A DNA stretch of 64,000 nucleotides from Ligula intestinalis (Eukaryota; Platyhelminthes; Cestoda; Diphyllobothriidea; Diphyllobothriidae): assembly GCA_036362985.1 (NCBI GenBank), contig JAYGXS010000001.1, positions 70,556,002 to 70,620,001 of the forward strand, in the 5' to 3' direction. This document shows, in pieces, positions 1 through 12,327 of the stretch. A model generated the notes under the pieces. That model was not told where the DNA came from. It ran no database searches and worked only from the letters and a program-made list of their open reading frames with translations. How positions within the stretch are numbered: position 1 is the stretch's first letter; the number at the start of each line of letters is the position of its first letter. The position numbers were made by a program, and so were the translations under genes.

Positions 1-271
1 CACTTTTTGAACATGGAGGCCCGTTGAACACTGTCTCCATTTTCACTGTAAGAGTTTTTTTAACTGCCATAATTTTTCGTTTTTAGTTCAAAATTACCTG
101 CAAAATATTGCTAATGTTGCCCCAAAAGCACAATTTCTGCTGACATTATTACGACTTTCTACGTCTACTTGCACATATTGTCAAATTATTTTTTGAATTT
201 TTATTTTTTTCGAAATTAACTTTGTATAGATAGTGCCGTACTGGCGCTGAAAAATATAAATTCCAAAATTC
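1..271. other. AT-rich flank, no gene seen
   Basis: The stretch is AT-rich with several T runs. No coding frame, motif or repeat could be recognised before the reverse-transcriptase homology begins at about 272. Confidence 0.5.
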
Positions 272-1220
272 CAGAAGGTTTCAGTAGGCAATAGCTACTC
301 GATGCCTCAGCCGACCACTAGTGGCGTATTACAAGGCATGGTTTTAGATCCCCTCCTTTTCATTTTTTCCGTCAATGAAATTTAAACAGTGCTAAATAAT
401 TCGGAAAATTTCATTTTTGCTGATGACCTTAAGTGTATTTACTCATTTTCTAAGGACACGGCCAGTACTAGTACTGCTAAATTTAACGCAGACTTGCGCA
501 CTCTCTTAAGTCGGAGCGCTACATGGCAGATGGAGTTTTCTCCATCAAAATGTACTTTTTTGAGTTTTGGTCCCACAAGTCTTCCTGGACGCATTATCTT
601 CCAAAATAGTCCCCTGTTTGAAAGATCTACGAAAAAGGATTTGGGTCTTACATACACGAATAAGCTTGCATTATCACCTCATGCAGATCGAATTTCTGCC
701 AAGGCCGCACAGAGATGTGGGTTTATATCGCAAAATATTTCCTTCCAGAAATGAAGTTAAAACTATACCACCTGTTTGTTCTCCCTATGCAAGAATACTG
801 CTGCCCGCTTTTTGGTCTCATGACCCAGCATGACCGTAGTAAGATTGAAAAGGTTCAGCGAGTTTTCACACGTAAAGTATTTTCTGTTTCTGGGTCTGGT
901 ATGAGTTATACAGATAGATGTCAATTAGAAAACATTAAATTTCTTTGGGTAAGAATACTCGAAGCTGGTATATTCATTCTGTTTCGCGTTAACAATAGTC
1001 CTTAACTCACACAAATTAACGCTCTCCTTCCAGTAGACAAACGCCAATCGTAACTCTTCCATGATGATTTACCACCCCGTAGCTCCACATCTAAACGTTC
1101 TCGCTTTTTTACCTCCAAATATGCTTTTATTTGGAACAACCTTCCTCTCGATATTTAAATGTCTTCTAAACTATCGATTTTGAAAGACAAATTACATAAG
1201 CATTTAAATTTAGGGAAATA
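272..1220 (+). pseudogene. CR1/Jockey-like LINE remnant, reverse transcriptase C-terminal part
   Basis: This is a decayed non-LTR retrotransposon fragment. The frame at 272 reads QKVSVGNSYS, then TTSGVLQGMVLDPLLF, equivalent to the TSGVPQGSVLGPLLF motif of LINE reverse transcriptases, and stops at a TAA just before 389. The same frame continues with FIFADDLK, the YADD-class catalytic motif, up to about 754. A frameshift moves the homology to 715-1005, where MQEYCCPLFG and KIEKVQRVFTRKV match the thumb region after RT, and weak homology (AFIWNNLPLD) runs to about 1220. The 5' end is missing, so this looks like a 5'-truncated insertion that later decayed. It lies 0.6 kb upstream of a second LINE in the same orientation; the two could be copies of related families. 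Confidence 0.82.
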
Positions 1221-1849
1221 AAGTCGTTACTGTCTGTTTCCTTTCCAAATACGCAAGTTGTAGATTTTGAAAAGGGTCCTCCTGGCATTTGAAGCTCTTC
1301 CCAGGATACTAAAATGGTTTCTAAATATGTTAGCATTTCCCTCTGCAGAGTCAAGCATCACTTCCAAGGGCTGCAAACTCTTCTCCGTTTTTGCAACCTA
1401 CGCTGTGGTCTTCGAGATTGGCTCTGGAATCTGGTGGGTCGCATCTGGATGATGATGCCTTGACTTCTACTGCCTTCTCCTGTTGTCCCAGATGGCCCCT
1501 TCTTAACTCAACGATAAATTATTTTTTCCTATGACCATAAACATCCTGAACTCTCATCATCAGGTCCCAAACTAACCACATCAAACTCTGTTACCTTTTA
1601 AGGCAGTTTTTTCTCCTCAAGTTTTTTTAACTCGGTGGGACACTGAACTCATCCACTGGTTTCGGAGTTTTTTACTGCCGATGGCAATTATTTTATAAGC
1701 GTACACTGCTTATCAACATTATATTTTATTTTCACGATAGCACTAAGTTTGTAACGACAGGGCCCTTTGGGCCTTAAATATACAAATTTTTTATTTATTT
1801 ATAATGTTCATGTAATCCTGTCAAAAAAACTAACCTACGTCACGCGCGT

Positions 1850-4800
1850 AAAGAGGTATTTTCAACCGGACAATTCTTTGCAAGAACGGACGAAACGCCG
1901 AAAACTTGTAACGGAACTACAGTCGAGGGAGAAGAATGGCGAGGCAGGCCTAAAATTCTTCAACAGGACGATAATTCAGAAGGAAACAGCAAATCAACTC
2001 GTAATACTCCAAACAACGGTCAGAAAGTGACCGTCACAACCGGTTTACACCGTAGAACGAAACAAAAGTTCATGTTAACCAATGCACAAAGCCTGCTGTC
2101 CAAATAAGATGAACTTAAGTTTATTATGTGCCAACTGGAACCAGACGTCGTCTGCATAACAGAAACGTGGTTGTCCACGAAGGCAGGGGACCAGGAAATT
2201 GCGCTCCCCGGGTATCAAATTTTTAGAAAAGATGGAATCGGGCATCAAGGTGGGGGTGTGCTAATCTATGTCACACACGGCCTGCTCTTTTTCGACAAAT
2301 CCGAAAAGCTTTTGGGCAATATTGAGGCAATATGGCTCACCGATGGAACACCGGGGTCACAGACCCTTGACATAATGGCGGTTTACTATCCACCATCGAG
2401 CAACCAACAGTCAGACACTATTCTGATAGAAGAAGTCAACGAATTTGATAGGAGATCCGATATAATGATCATGGGAGACTTTGACGCTCCCCATATCGAC
2501 TGGAATGTGTGTTCTGTGCTGGGCTCAGATGTAAATTTCGATCGACGACTCCTGCACGCAGTACAGGCATCTTTCCTAACGCAACACGTCTTATATCCGA
2601 CCAGAATACGCAAAGGGCAACAAGCCAATTGCTTAGACCTAGTACTTACCAAAGCGCCAAATAGCGTGGACGTCTCGGAAAAAAGTGATTGCGTAGTGCT
2701 ACATTGGGAATATTTACTCTTCTCTGTGCCTGATCGTAGTGCGGAAACCAGACGCCACATCTGAAGAGGGGACTTTACAAAAATTAAAACCACAGTGAGC
2801 GGGATAGAATGAATGAAATATTCACCGGGTGCGTCCTCGATGTTTGGTTGGCATTCAAAGCCGTAGTACATGGACTTGCTACCGATTTCTGTCCTATCAC
2901 GCTAAAGAAAGTAACAAATAGGCCTCGATGGCTAACGCCGACGTGTGAGAGAGAAGTTAACCACAAGGGAAGGATGTGGAAGACCTATCGCAGAGAGAGG
3001 ACCCCCGAATCGTACAACAGGTATATGGCCCAGAGAAACATGGTTAAGAGCCTGATACGAATTAGCCGCCAAAACTTCGAGAGTAATCTAATAAACCGTC
3101 CAGTAGGAAATAAAAAGCTTTTCTACAGCTATTAGAGACAATGCACTCGAAATAGAGACCCTATTCTTCTGTTAAAAACAGACGACGGTGTAAAAATTTG
3201 CAAGATAAACTAAAAGCCGGAATATCTATCCTGCTTCTCTCAGTTGGTTGTTACAAGAGAGGCTGAGTTCACCTATGTAAACTGCAGTGTGTATGAGATG
3301 CAGATCAAAGACTCGGTTGCACTCACGAAAGCTACCGTTCTGTGAGAAATTCTACAGCTCAAAGGAACGAAGTTATCAGGGCCGGATGAGATACATGCAA
3401 ATTATTAAAATAGCTAGCCATAGAGTTGGCGGTACCCCTGTACCTACTCTTCCGAGCTTCTCTTAATACTAGACAAGTGCCACCAGAGTGGAAAGCAGCG
3501 TTGATCTCACCCATCCACAAAAGTGGGAGTCGAGCGACCGCAAATAACTACAGACTGGTCAGCCTCACCTCAATATCCTGCAAGCTCATGGAACGCATAG
3601 TTAAACGCGAGCTGATGCACTTTTTGGAGCAACAACAACTTCTTTATGAAAAGCAGCACGGATTCCGCAGGGGAAGGTCCTGCTTGACCAATCTGCTCTT
3701 TTGTATAGAACAGTGGACCCGAGCGATCGATGAAGGGAATACGGCGCAAACAGTCTTCGTAGACTTCAAAAAGACGTTTGATACCATGCCTCATCAACGC
3801 CTCTTATACAAACTCAGCCGTATAGGGGTAAGGGGAAACCTTTTGCAGTGGATCGCAAACTTCCTGACTGTTCCTACCCAGACCGCATAAATGGTGAACA
3901 GCGGTCGGCGGAGGTAGGAGTTGAGAGTGTGGTTCCACAGGGTTCTGTTCTTGGCCCTATCATCTTCCTAATATATTAATGACTGCATAAGCAGACTAGA
4001 CTGCAAAGTCGCAATGTTTGCTGATGACCTAAAACTCTGGAAGGTCAAACGCAATCAAGACGATGAATCAAACCTCCAGGCAAATTTGCATCGACTAAGG
4101 CAATGGTTGACTCTTTGGCTTATGCCATTCGATGTGGCCAAATGCAACTTAATGCGATTCGGTAGGACCAGCACTGCGCCTCGCAGGGTGTATTACCTGA
4201 ATCAAACGCCGCTGCCAGAGAAAGAGGCTCAGAGAGAACTGGGGATGTGGTTCACGTCTTCACTGAAGCCATCACTCCACTGCCTGAAAGCGGCTTAATC
4301 CGCAATGTCGAGCTTGCATCTAATCAAGCGCACCTTTACTAAGTTTGAAACAGTTGTATGTGGCAAGGTCTTCGGCATGTTCGAACGACCCCAACTGGAC
4401 GTTGCCTTCAAAGTCTGGAGACCTTTGACAGCTTAAGACCGCAAAACCTTCGAAAAGGTACAGAGACGGGCAAAAAAATTAGTACGAGGCCAACGGAACA
4501 TCCCTTATAAGACGCCATTGGTAAATCTTGACTTGTTTCCTCTGGATTACAGGCAGCTACGCGAGGACCTAATCCGGGCATGTTGCATGCTATGTGGTCA
4601 AAATTGCTGCCTCCAAACAAATGACTTCCTTGAGCAGGCCATCACCACTAGGCTGCGAGGACACCCACCCAAATTACGTGTGACTGGGGCAAGACTTAAC
4701 CCAAAAAAATTCATTTTCTCAAAGCGGTTAATCCAGGCGTTGAATGCTCTTCCTGCGGACATTGTCAGTGCCCCATCGGAAGACGTATTTAAAACAAAAC

Positions 4801-4850
4801 TTGACGGGAGTTCAAAGGTGTTTGCCTATATTTCCTTTGATAAACTTGAC
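1850..4850 (+). pseudogene. CR1/Jockey-like LINE, endonuclease plus reverse transcriptase, frameshifted
   Basis: This is a fairly long degenerate non-LTR retrotransposon. An open frame from about 1862 leads to MLTNAQSLLSK (2072), a TAA at 2105, then the apurinic-type endonuclease: PDVVCITETWL at the start of 2126-2764, GGGVLIYV, and MIMGDFDAPHIDW carrying the catalytic Asp. A linker lies at 2809-3135. RT follows at 3426-3890 with WKAALISPIHKSG, QHGFRRGRSCLTNLL and VFVDFKKTFDTMPH. After a frameshift come VVPQGSVLGPIIF (about 3930) and MFADDLKLWK (4014), then an RT thumb and tail at 4518-4840 (FIFSKRLIQALNALP). The domain order is complete but at least four breaks make it inactive. No target-site duplication was found. 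Confidence 0.88.
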
Positions 4851-6599
4851 TTGACTCGAAAGCTTTTTATCGACTCGATTACCCTGAATCTGTGGAAGAA
4901 ATCGGTCCATGTGCTGACCCACGGTATTCTTGGTTCGGGCGCTTTTGCCTTCACTTCGAAAGTTAATCATAATGGGTGGACAGCAGACTAAGGAAAAGAG
5001 CAGAAAAGGCACAGTTGATCCTTGCGAACGTGAATCGTTGCAGAAAAATGGTTGGTTGATTAATGCATAAAGAACAGTTCGTATCATTTTATTTTTGCAT
5101 ATGTATGCGAAATATCGTTACCACCACACGGTGTTTATAAAACATATGCAAATGTATGCGAAGTAACTTTTGCAGAAATATTTTAAGACGGCACTCTCGA
5201 CCCGCACATTTCATTCACGAGGTTGTATAAAACTCCAGACCCGTGTTAGCGAAATTCCATATATAATCAAAGCTGGGCGCACCTAAAAATGCATTGGCTT
5301 ATGTCGAAGGCGTCCCTCGGGACTTCTGAGCTTTGAACATTTTTCTTTGTACAGGTTTTTCCCCGGGCGCAGCCGTCTCAGAAGTGGAAATGAAGACGAA
5401 GTTCGAGCAGCAGGCGTGACACGCGTGTGCTTACTAACTGCGTGGATCACCTGAGGGGTGGGGAGTGATGTGTTCGTATTTTTTTTTATCAAACTTGGAT
5501 AGGCTACGTAGCACGTAGACCTGCCAACTTTAGGCAGGAGCATGACAGTTCTTCCCGCCGACTGACGCTACCTTTTCGCTGCCGATGGGCACAGCGCGCA
5601 TCCGTTTTACTAGCAGGAGATATTTCGGACTTCAAGCAAGCGCTCTCCACTTGTTGCCATTTACACCAGTAGAAAACTGAAAAAGTCGTGGCAGTATTTT
5701 ACTGCACGCACATTTATCGCGGGAGAGCAACGTTAGTGCATATGAGACAACTTTGAAGTCTGCATTTACACACAGCTTCTCCTCTCCAAAAGTTGTGCTC
5801 GCTATTTACAGTAATGTGACCGTGCGGCAGGCCTAAGCAAATCTTTTTCGTGATAATGCACCATTTGGCTCACCGTAGCCACTCGCATTTATTGACGAGG
5901 ACATGTTACTAAGACAAAAATGCAACACGTTTGATAACACTGCAGCAGAGCATTTATATTAGCCTTTTCTACATCCAACATTTTGGAGCTGAAAACTCAG
6001 TCGGGTCGAATTAGAAGCAATGAAAGTAACTGTTACTGAATTAGCTTCGAAAAGTGAGTGGTAGTTGACTTGACTGTCGTGCGTCGCATTCTGGTCCAAA
6101 ACGAAGCCACACCTTGTATTTTACTTGATGCGGTTGTGAGCATGCCTGATATAGCCGGCCTTAATGGTGTCCCAGACGATACCTCTGCGTGCGTGACGAT
6201 TAGCGGTAGCGTACCTTGAAAGCTACATCCATTCTCTTCTCTGGCGAAAGACTGGAAACCGATTCCATGCCTTGACGAACTTTTTTCCTTTTTAATGAAG
6301 ATTGTTCTGTACTACACGCATTCCTTTCGTCAGCGCCGTCGCGTTACCAACCTCTACTTCCTTTTCCATATAAATAGCAAGTGCACCCGCCTCAAGTAAA
6401 GCCTAGCCTCGCTGATTTAATGCCTATGTATATATTTATGTGCCTAAAGATTCGGGGTCCAGATATGTTATCGCGTTCATCATCTCCCAATCAAGAGGAA
6501 GAAGAAGAAAAAGAGGGGACGGGTTCGTTGACCAAATTATATTTGGAATGACGTTTCAAAAACACAATCGCTTCCATCATCAGAGTACCGTGCTTACTC
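4851..6599. other. Non-coding stretch; short local repeats, no gene recognised
   Basis: No convincing coding sequence. Around 5096-5165 the words catatgtatgcgaaat and catatgcaaatgtatgcgaa repeat locally. At 6550-6583 on the - strand lies a CTGATGA...GAAACGTC motif (see its own entry). The short open frames here lack any recognisable domain. Confidence 0.5.
6550..6583 (-). other. Hammerhead-core-like motif (CTGATGA ... GAAACGTC)
   Basis: On the - strand CTGATGA (6583-6577) is followed after 19 nt by GAAACGTC (6557-6550). These are the invariant blocks of a hammerhead ribozyme core, and Penelope-like elements are known to carry hammerheads. It sits just 3' of a Penelope-like RT fragment on the same strand. 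However, the 19 nt between the blocks pair only weakly (wobble and A-U), and I could not identify a stem III/stem I partner, so a working ribozyme is doubtful. Confidence 0.3.
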
Positions 6600-7260
6600 T
6601 TTCGTTGATTGTTGACCTCTTCTTCCATGGTAAACTGGATATCGGGAAAGATTGAATTCAAAAACGCCTTGAGAGCTTGCATATGGCTCCCCTTTAGTAT
6701 GACGAGTGTGTCATCGATGTATCGAGCCGAGAACTTCGGGGCTCTGAGCTAAAGACTAGCTGTTCGAGCCTCTGTAGAACTGCTTCGGCAATGAGTCCAA
6801 ACGGAGGGGAGTCCATTTAGTTCCCCTTCTGCTCGTACACCTGGCTGTTGAATGTGAAAAATGTCTTCAGACACAATTAAAGGAGCCCGATGATGGGCTC
6901 TCGTCTGAGTTCCTGCTCGGTCTCGTCATATTTTTAATGGCATTCTTCAAATCCTTATTTGCCTCGTATTTATGAAGCGCCGATTCGAAGGATGCGACGA
7001 AATCTTCTGGTCGAGAATTCCTCGTGTTGAACTTTGCGGACTAGTTGTTTCTAAGTGAGTTGACGGGAAGACAAGTTGTGGAGCAAAACCCCATCGGACG
7101 AGTGTTGCTTTGGTGGACTAATTTTTTCAAACTCCACAGCCAACTGTTTGTCGTGTAACTTTCGGTGACACTATGCACTGTCCAGAATTACGGCTTCTAG
7201 CGCTTCCAGTTCGTGTGCATCTACCAAGAAGGAGAGCTGCGAATTTCCTCACGATCTCTT
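6600..7260 (-). pseudogene. Penelope-like element remnant, RT N-terminal to core part
   Basis: This is a relic of a Penelope-like retroelement, a class whose reverse transcriptase is joined to a GIY-YIG nuclease. On the - strand from about 7200 downward one sees LHNLSSRQLT, then KYDETEQELRREPIIGLL, a stop, LCLKTFFTFNSQVYEQKG, a stop, FGLIAEAVLQRLEQLVF, and RYIDDTLVILKG, the catalytic YxDD-class motif. FLNSIFPDIQFTMEEEVNNQ ends the homology at about 6604. The phrases YDETE, FTFN.QVYEQ.KG and YIDDT are typical of Penelope RTs. Several stops and a frameshift make it dead. Homology stops where intact elements continue LPFLDV; the bases there (aaaga|gtaagc) resemble a splice donor. Confidence 0.85.
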
Positions 7261-8378
7261 TTGCTCTTCTTTCTGAGTTAAATCGAGTCAGGTTCCTCTG
7301 GGATCCATACAGAAATTCCCATAATTTTTCGAGAAGAAGGACGCAGTCTAGTCGATTGAGTAAAAAATCATCTGCTTACCAATTCGGAACTCCGTTTAAG
7401 TCTTATCGCCTTATCTGCGGTCATTGTTACCACCCTGTTACTTCAAAATAATATGTAACGTCTTCAATCCCGAGATAGGTGTTTCTTCTATTATCATGTC
7501 CTTATTCAACATGAGTAATCAAACCCGTCCTAGACAAGAAATTAAAACGAAGAGAAGGAATGTTCATGTTAACATTGCACTTTCCGCTCAAATTGAAAGG
7601 GCACAATAAACACCTCGTGGGGACCTTTTTGTCAATTTTCATTGGTAGTGTTCTAGCACAAATATCCACTTAAGATTACCTAAGCACAAGCAAGCATGCG
7701 AGAGCACATTATCCACAACCCCCTCCTTTGCATAGTTAATGCGAAAAGTTTAAATACAAATACCTAGGCTGTTCGTGCACAATATAGGATGCTGCAGGTT
7801 CTTGCAGCTTCTGACTACACGCATTTAATCAATCTTTGTGATAAACTCTTTATTTGAATTGACTTAGCAATGATAAACAAAGCCTTCGTTCGGTGGCTTA
7901 ACCTCCTTTACTATTCCAATCCAACAGAGTTGCTTTGTGACCGCGATCATCAACGTACTAAATTATCATCGCTTCGTGTAGTGATTGGTTTCCCATATTT
8001 CGAGTGCAGTGCCGCCTAGTACTCCTGTTGGCAGTAGGGAAAATCAATTCATGCTTATATCATACTGACAACCCCTGGGCAGATCGTGAATATTGTGTGA
8101 TCATTTTGCTGAAACCAGTCGAGTTAGGCTAGTATGTCGATGTCAACTTCCGGACGGAATCTGAGGTTCATTCCACGAATCTATTCTGACTTCAAGTATA
8201 TGCAGAATTTGATGAAATTACAAAATTCAAAATCTTTTCGTTTTTTACTGTCTGTTAAAATAACTGTTGCTTTTCGTTCTCGTTTGGATCCCAGTATCTT
8301 GTCGTAATTCGTGTAATTATTAGTTTCCCTTGATGCATTTTTATCTTATTCTAATGACTTCTGAATATCTCATTCTAG
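7261..8378. other. Non-coding, nothing recognised
   Basis: The stretch between the Penelope relic and the first visible kinase exon. Short open frames on both strands lack known motifs. A missing first exon of the kinase could lie here, but I see no convincing candidate. Confidence 0.45.
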
Positions 8379-8525
8379 AAAAAAAGTCCTTAAAGGGACT
8401 TGGTGATGCCTTGTCCAAGTCGCCTTCAGACTGCAACCGAAATGTGGATTCCACCTTGTTCGCTATCTGTGATTTCCTTCCGGATCGTGGGCCCGATTCG
8501 GCGTTACAAATTGCTGTTAAAAAAG
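8379..8525 (+). CDS. ABL: ABL-like kinase, visible exon 1: N-terminal half of SH3
   Basis: The exon encodes residues 1-50 (both end codons split, phase 1 in and out). It opens after a pyrimidine-rich acceptor ending ctcattctag and closes at AAAAAAG|gttggt, a weak but phase-correct donor. A short polar lead (KGLGDALSKSPS) precedes STLFAICDF, which aligns with NLFVALYDF of vertebrate ABL SH3, then an acidic RT-loop and LQIAVKK, aligning with LSITKGE. The ALYDY-class tyrosine that lines the PxxP pocket is cysteine here. The frame stays open past the donor to 8653, so an unspliced transcript would give a truncated SH3. The phase-1 start implies an upstream first exon, which I could not find in 1-8378. 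The match is short, but the phase and continuity with the 15002 exon make it convincing. Confidence 0.85.
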
Positions 8526-11500
8526 GTTGGTTTTTTATGCTATTAGTTAGAATAGAAAGCAATATATTCGGCAGCGTCTGCCTTCATAGAATGACTACCT
8601 TCAATCAAACCATTGTTTTTCAAATATCCGGATTTGAAAAACGCATTTACTAAGTTTTAATCCCGAAGTCTTCCTAACTTTTTTAAGGAAAAAAACACTA
8701 TTCTGTGTTTCATCGTGTTTAGTGCTCATTATACCGATCCCTGTTTTACATTTAGTCCACAAGTGCTTTGCGTACCTCGATCCTTACATAAATGCTCGTT
8801 TACTAGTCGAAGATATACTGTGCTTTTAAGGGTTCCGTATAAGTATTCGTGGTAATTATTTTCACATAGTGCTTTAATTGTCCATTCGACCAGCAAGTTA
8901 GTCGAAATTCATCTGTGAGGTTCAACTTACCGGTAAAAATGTTTCCCCCGTACTGCAAAATTTTCGCAAAAATTGAAAAGCTCATTTTTAGCTTGCCTTT
9001 CTTGGCCAGCTATACCCCAACCGCGGGCTGGGTGGACATAGAATGTGAAATTCGGTCTGCTCGTCAACTAGCGTGAGCCCAACGCCCTATCACTCGAGGA
9101 TGGGGTTTATTAAGGCGACGTTGGTTCTCACTTTTGAATTGGCCTTTAGTATTCCCAATCGCAAGCGACTGCATCTGAGCTGGTGCCTTGAGTGACAGAG
9201 CGTTAGAATTATTCGCGTGGGCCAACATATCAAAGTTCGAATCTCAATTCTATCTTGCCTGGAATAATGACGGTAAAAGAACCAGAAATATTAAATGTTC
9301 AATTGCAATAAATTGGCCGGTCTTGACTGCCATGAAGAACGTAGAATTGGTTTTAGGGCTTCTACGGAATTCGTAGCATTTCCTGCCGGTGCTACTGTTA
9401 AATGTCGTCAGGTACATGCATTGACCGCCAAAACAAGTGATAAAAATGCGAATGCATCTGGCATATTGTAGAAAACAAGTTTTTTTTTCGGATGGCGATT
9501 TGCATATACAGCCGCCCATTTGTCTTAAACACTACTCGTTCTAATCTACAGCACATCAGTCATGTCGCGGTGCGTAGTTTTGTTCAATAAAAATATCCAA
9601 ATGACTATGTAATTGAAGAGATCTTTATGTTCTAGTTTTTTGGCGCACAAATATCGCATGCAGAAATCGGGAAGTCATTAACCTTCAGTGGGCTCAATTT
9701 AATTTATATCGTAGTGAACCAAATAAACTATAAATAGTCTATGTTGACCCGAATTTCCCCCAAGGCCCCGGTCAAACGCACTATTTTTCTACTAAGCCGC
9801 ATAATTTATTTAGTTAATTACGATATAAATGTATAGGCCTGAAGAGAATTTATCGAAAGCAAACGAATGCCCGCCAGTTTATCTTCTACAATTATCAGTA
9901 AAAATTTTCGTAAATGTAAAATGTGAAAATAATCAGGTAGTTTTCTCGTTATAAGCGTTGTTTAGCCGCGATAAATTCCACTAAGCGTGCACTTATCACT
10001 TTTCCAGGTTGTCCGACTAGCTTCTTTAAGTTGTTTCCGTCTTTCCTTTGCAGAGGATTCTGTAGCACCTAGGCAGTTTCCGGTTCTTCGAAAACCGTTT
10101 GCTGCAAAATTAACTTGCTTTCACGTATTATGTGTTCAAATGGTTTAACAAATTACATCATATTCTTCGTTTACGAAAACGGAGTTCGCATGTCTGCGAT
10201 TATAACGAGGTTATTTGCTCCGAGTAACCTCTGCAATGCCCGGCACTTGTGCCTGTATTGAAAGCTTTATTCAATCAAATATGTTTCTTCTCGTTTCACA
10301 TCGACAAATAACGCCGAAGATTGGTTTGACAATAAAACATCGCGGTCTTACCGAGCTGATCACGTTCACACATGAAGTGGTTTAGTAACCCAGCAACGAG
10401 TTGTTTTGACGTAAGAAGTAGCTCAGAATCGTTCCTCGATTCATTATACAATTGGAACCGAAGGAACTTGTAGCCACCGAGCGGTTATTTGGCCGAGCAT
10501 TCAGTTACATGTAGTCTATCAGGAGTTAGAATGACTTTCAGTATACCTGTAGTTTCTATTAGTTTAGCGTCTGTCTTTCAGTTCACACAGTTGCAAAATG
10601 CACAAACAGTTCCTGTGGTAATAAAGTAGGTTTTTTTCTAGAAAATTGGCCTTCTGAAAGTAGCCGTTTAAATACGTATCTTTAGTATATTCTTTTGATT
10701 TAGTCATGTAAACTAAAATGCCGACATACTAGATAGCACTTCTTGAGTATTATTGGTTTTTTTATTGTCTTCGTGTACATAGTTGTCCAAAATACATTTA
10801 TTTCAAGCTACATCAGAATGCGGCATTTTAGTCTCTACTCTTTCAACCAATTGGATGACTCGATAAACTCAGGCTTTTGAAGTTCAATAAATACCTCAGC
10901 GCCCTTAATGGCATAAGCTTTATTTACTAAAGATAACCACTATCCCCGCAGTGATTAGTTCAAAAAAGGTCCTATTTTACGAGACGAAAAACTGCTTACG
11001 GCTTCAAAAGTGTTATTTACCAAAAGGATATTGTCAAGCCTCAACCCAACTTCTCTCTGCGACATTGCTGCTCTCTCACTGTAGAGTATCCCACAGTTGA
11101 CTTAAAAATTATTGTGGCCGTTAGCTGACTTAGTCTGCACCCTTCCATCTCTTTGGCACAGAATACAAAATCCGTCCACCAAGCACAGATATCCTCTTCC
11201 GATCTCATTTTCCGTAATTGATTCGCAGAGTAATTGGCTACTATTTCTTTCTCTTCAAACCCCATCTTGGCAGTTGCCGCCTCTCTTCTTTAGCCTAGTG
11301 GACTATAAAAATTCGATATAAAAGCAAAATTACTACATAACATAAGTGTTTGTAGATATATTGTCAACCCATAACGTTTTTTGCAGAAGCATTGTCATGT
11401 ACTCATTGTCATGTACTAATGGCCTACATCTTGTCGTCCACCTCTATTTATCTTATGACTTAAACTAAGGTAGCCCTCTCTTGTTTTTGTAACAGAGGTT

Positions 11501-11970
11501 TACTAGGCAAAACTTTCTGCACGAAACCAAAGTCGAATATACAGCACTTTCGGCGGATTACTGACGCCTAAAAGCCATAAAAGTTGGATAGTTTCAACCT
11601 TTGTTTTTATTAGGAAGCGAACCGTCGTTGACGAACTCCCCGACTGCTGATTTGATCTATTTGGTAGCAAAGTAAAGCTAGTTTTTTGCGTTTGTTATCG
11701 GGCTGTATAGATTTTTACGTTGGGGATGCTTGACAGACTAACCTCTCATTCAGCCTTATGGGCTGGGTCTTTAGCAAGGGTCAAGTCGGTAATAATAACA
11801 ATGTCCGAGAATTGCTTGCATTGGTCCATCTCGCTTTTAACGACTTCAGCGTGCTCATCTGGGCTACAGGGAGAACACAACGCAGCTGTCCATGCAAAGC
11901 ATGTCTGTTATTTCGCCTGCAACCTTAAAGTTAATCCTAGCCCATCTAGGGCTCCAACGTTTTTTTTTTT
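8526..11970. other. Intron 1, left part; no element recognised
   Basis: AT-rich intronic sequence. A weak tRNA-like B-box (gttcgaatctc, near 9233) is present without a clear A-box or body. No coding relic was identified. Confidence 0.5.
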
Positions 11971-12252
11971 AGAAGTACTTTGGGAAGTGGTGGTTTATTG
12001 GGTGAATCGTCGAAACTGGCTCACCAGGTCGTCGTCAGACAGATGGAAGATTATATAGTGGGTCGGAATAATAGTTCATAATCGTCATCCGCATATAATT
12101 ATGCGGTCAGTAGGAAGGAGCACTATATAAGCTTCTGTTAGCCAGCATTTTGGTTTAAAACTGTTGTGTTCAATTCCCACCCGTCTGACCACGACCTGAT
12201 GAACCAGTGTCGAAGATTCGCCCAATAAACCACCGTTTCCCAAAGCACTTCT
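11971..12252. mobile_element. 282-bp element with ~75-bp inverted arms (SINE-like foldback)
   Basis: The left arm (11971-12045) starts agaagtactttgggaag and contains ggtttattgggtgaatc. The right arm (12176-12252) is its reverse complement with scattered mismatches. The centre next to the right arm has a tRNA-like B-box (gtgttcaattccc, 12167), so this may be a SINE plus an inverted second copy of its body rather than a DNA-transposon MITE. A further fragment of the arm (gtttattgggtcatcag) lies near 19806. No clear target-site duplication was seen. Confidence 0.7.
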
Positions 12253-12317
12253 ACCGAATTATACGATTTGGGATGCCGGTTATTTTACAGTTTATTTAAC
12301 CAACGCACTGACCATCT

Positions 12318-12327
12318 NNNNNNNNNN
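12318..12327. other. Assembly gap (10 N)
   Basis: Ten undetermined bases, the usual token for a scaffold join of unknown size. Distances across it within intron 1 are therefore not reliable. Confidence 0.98.
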
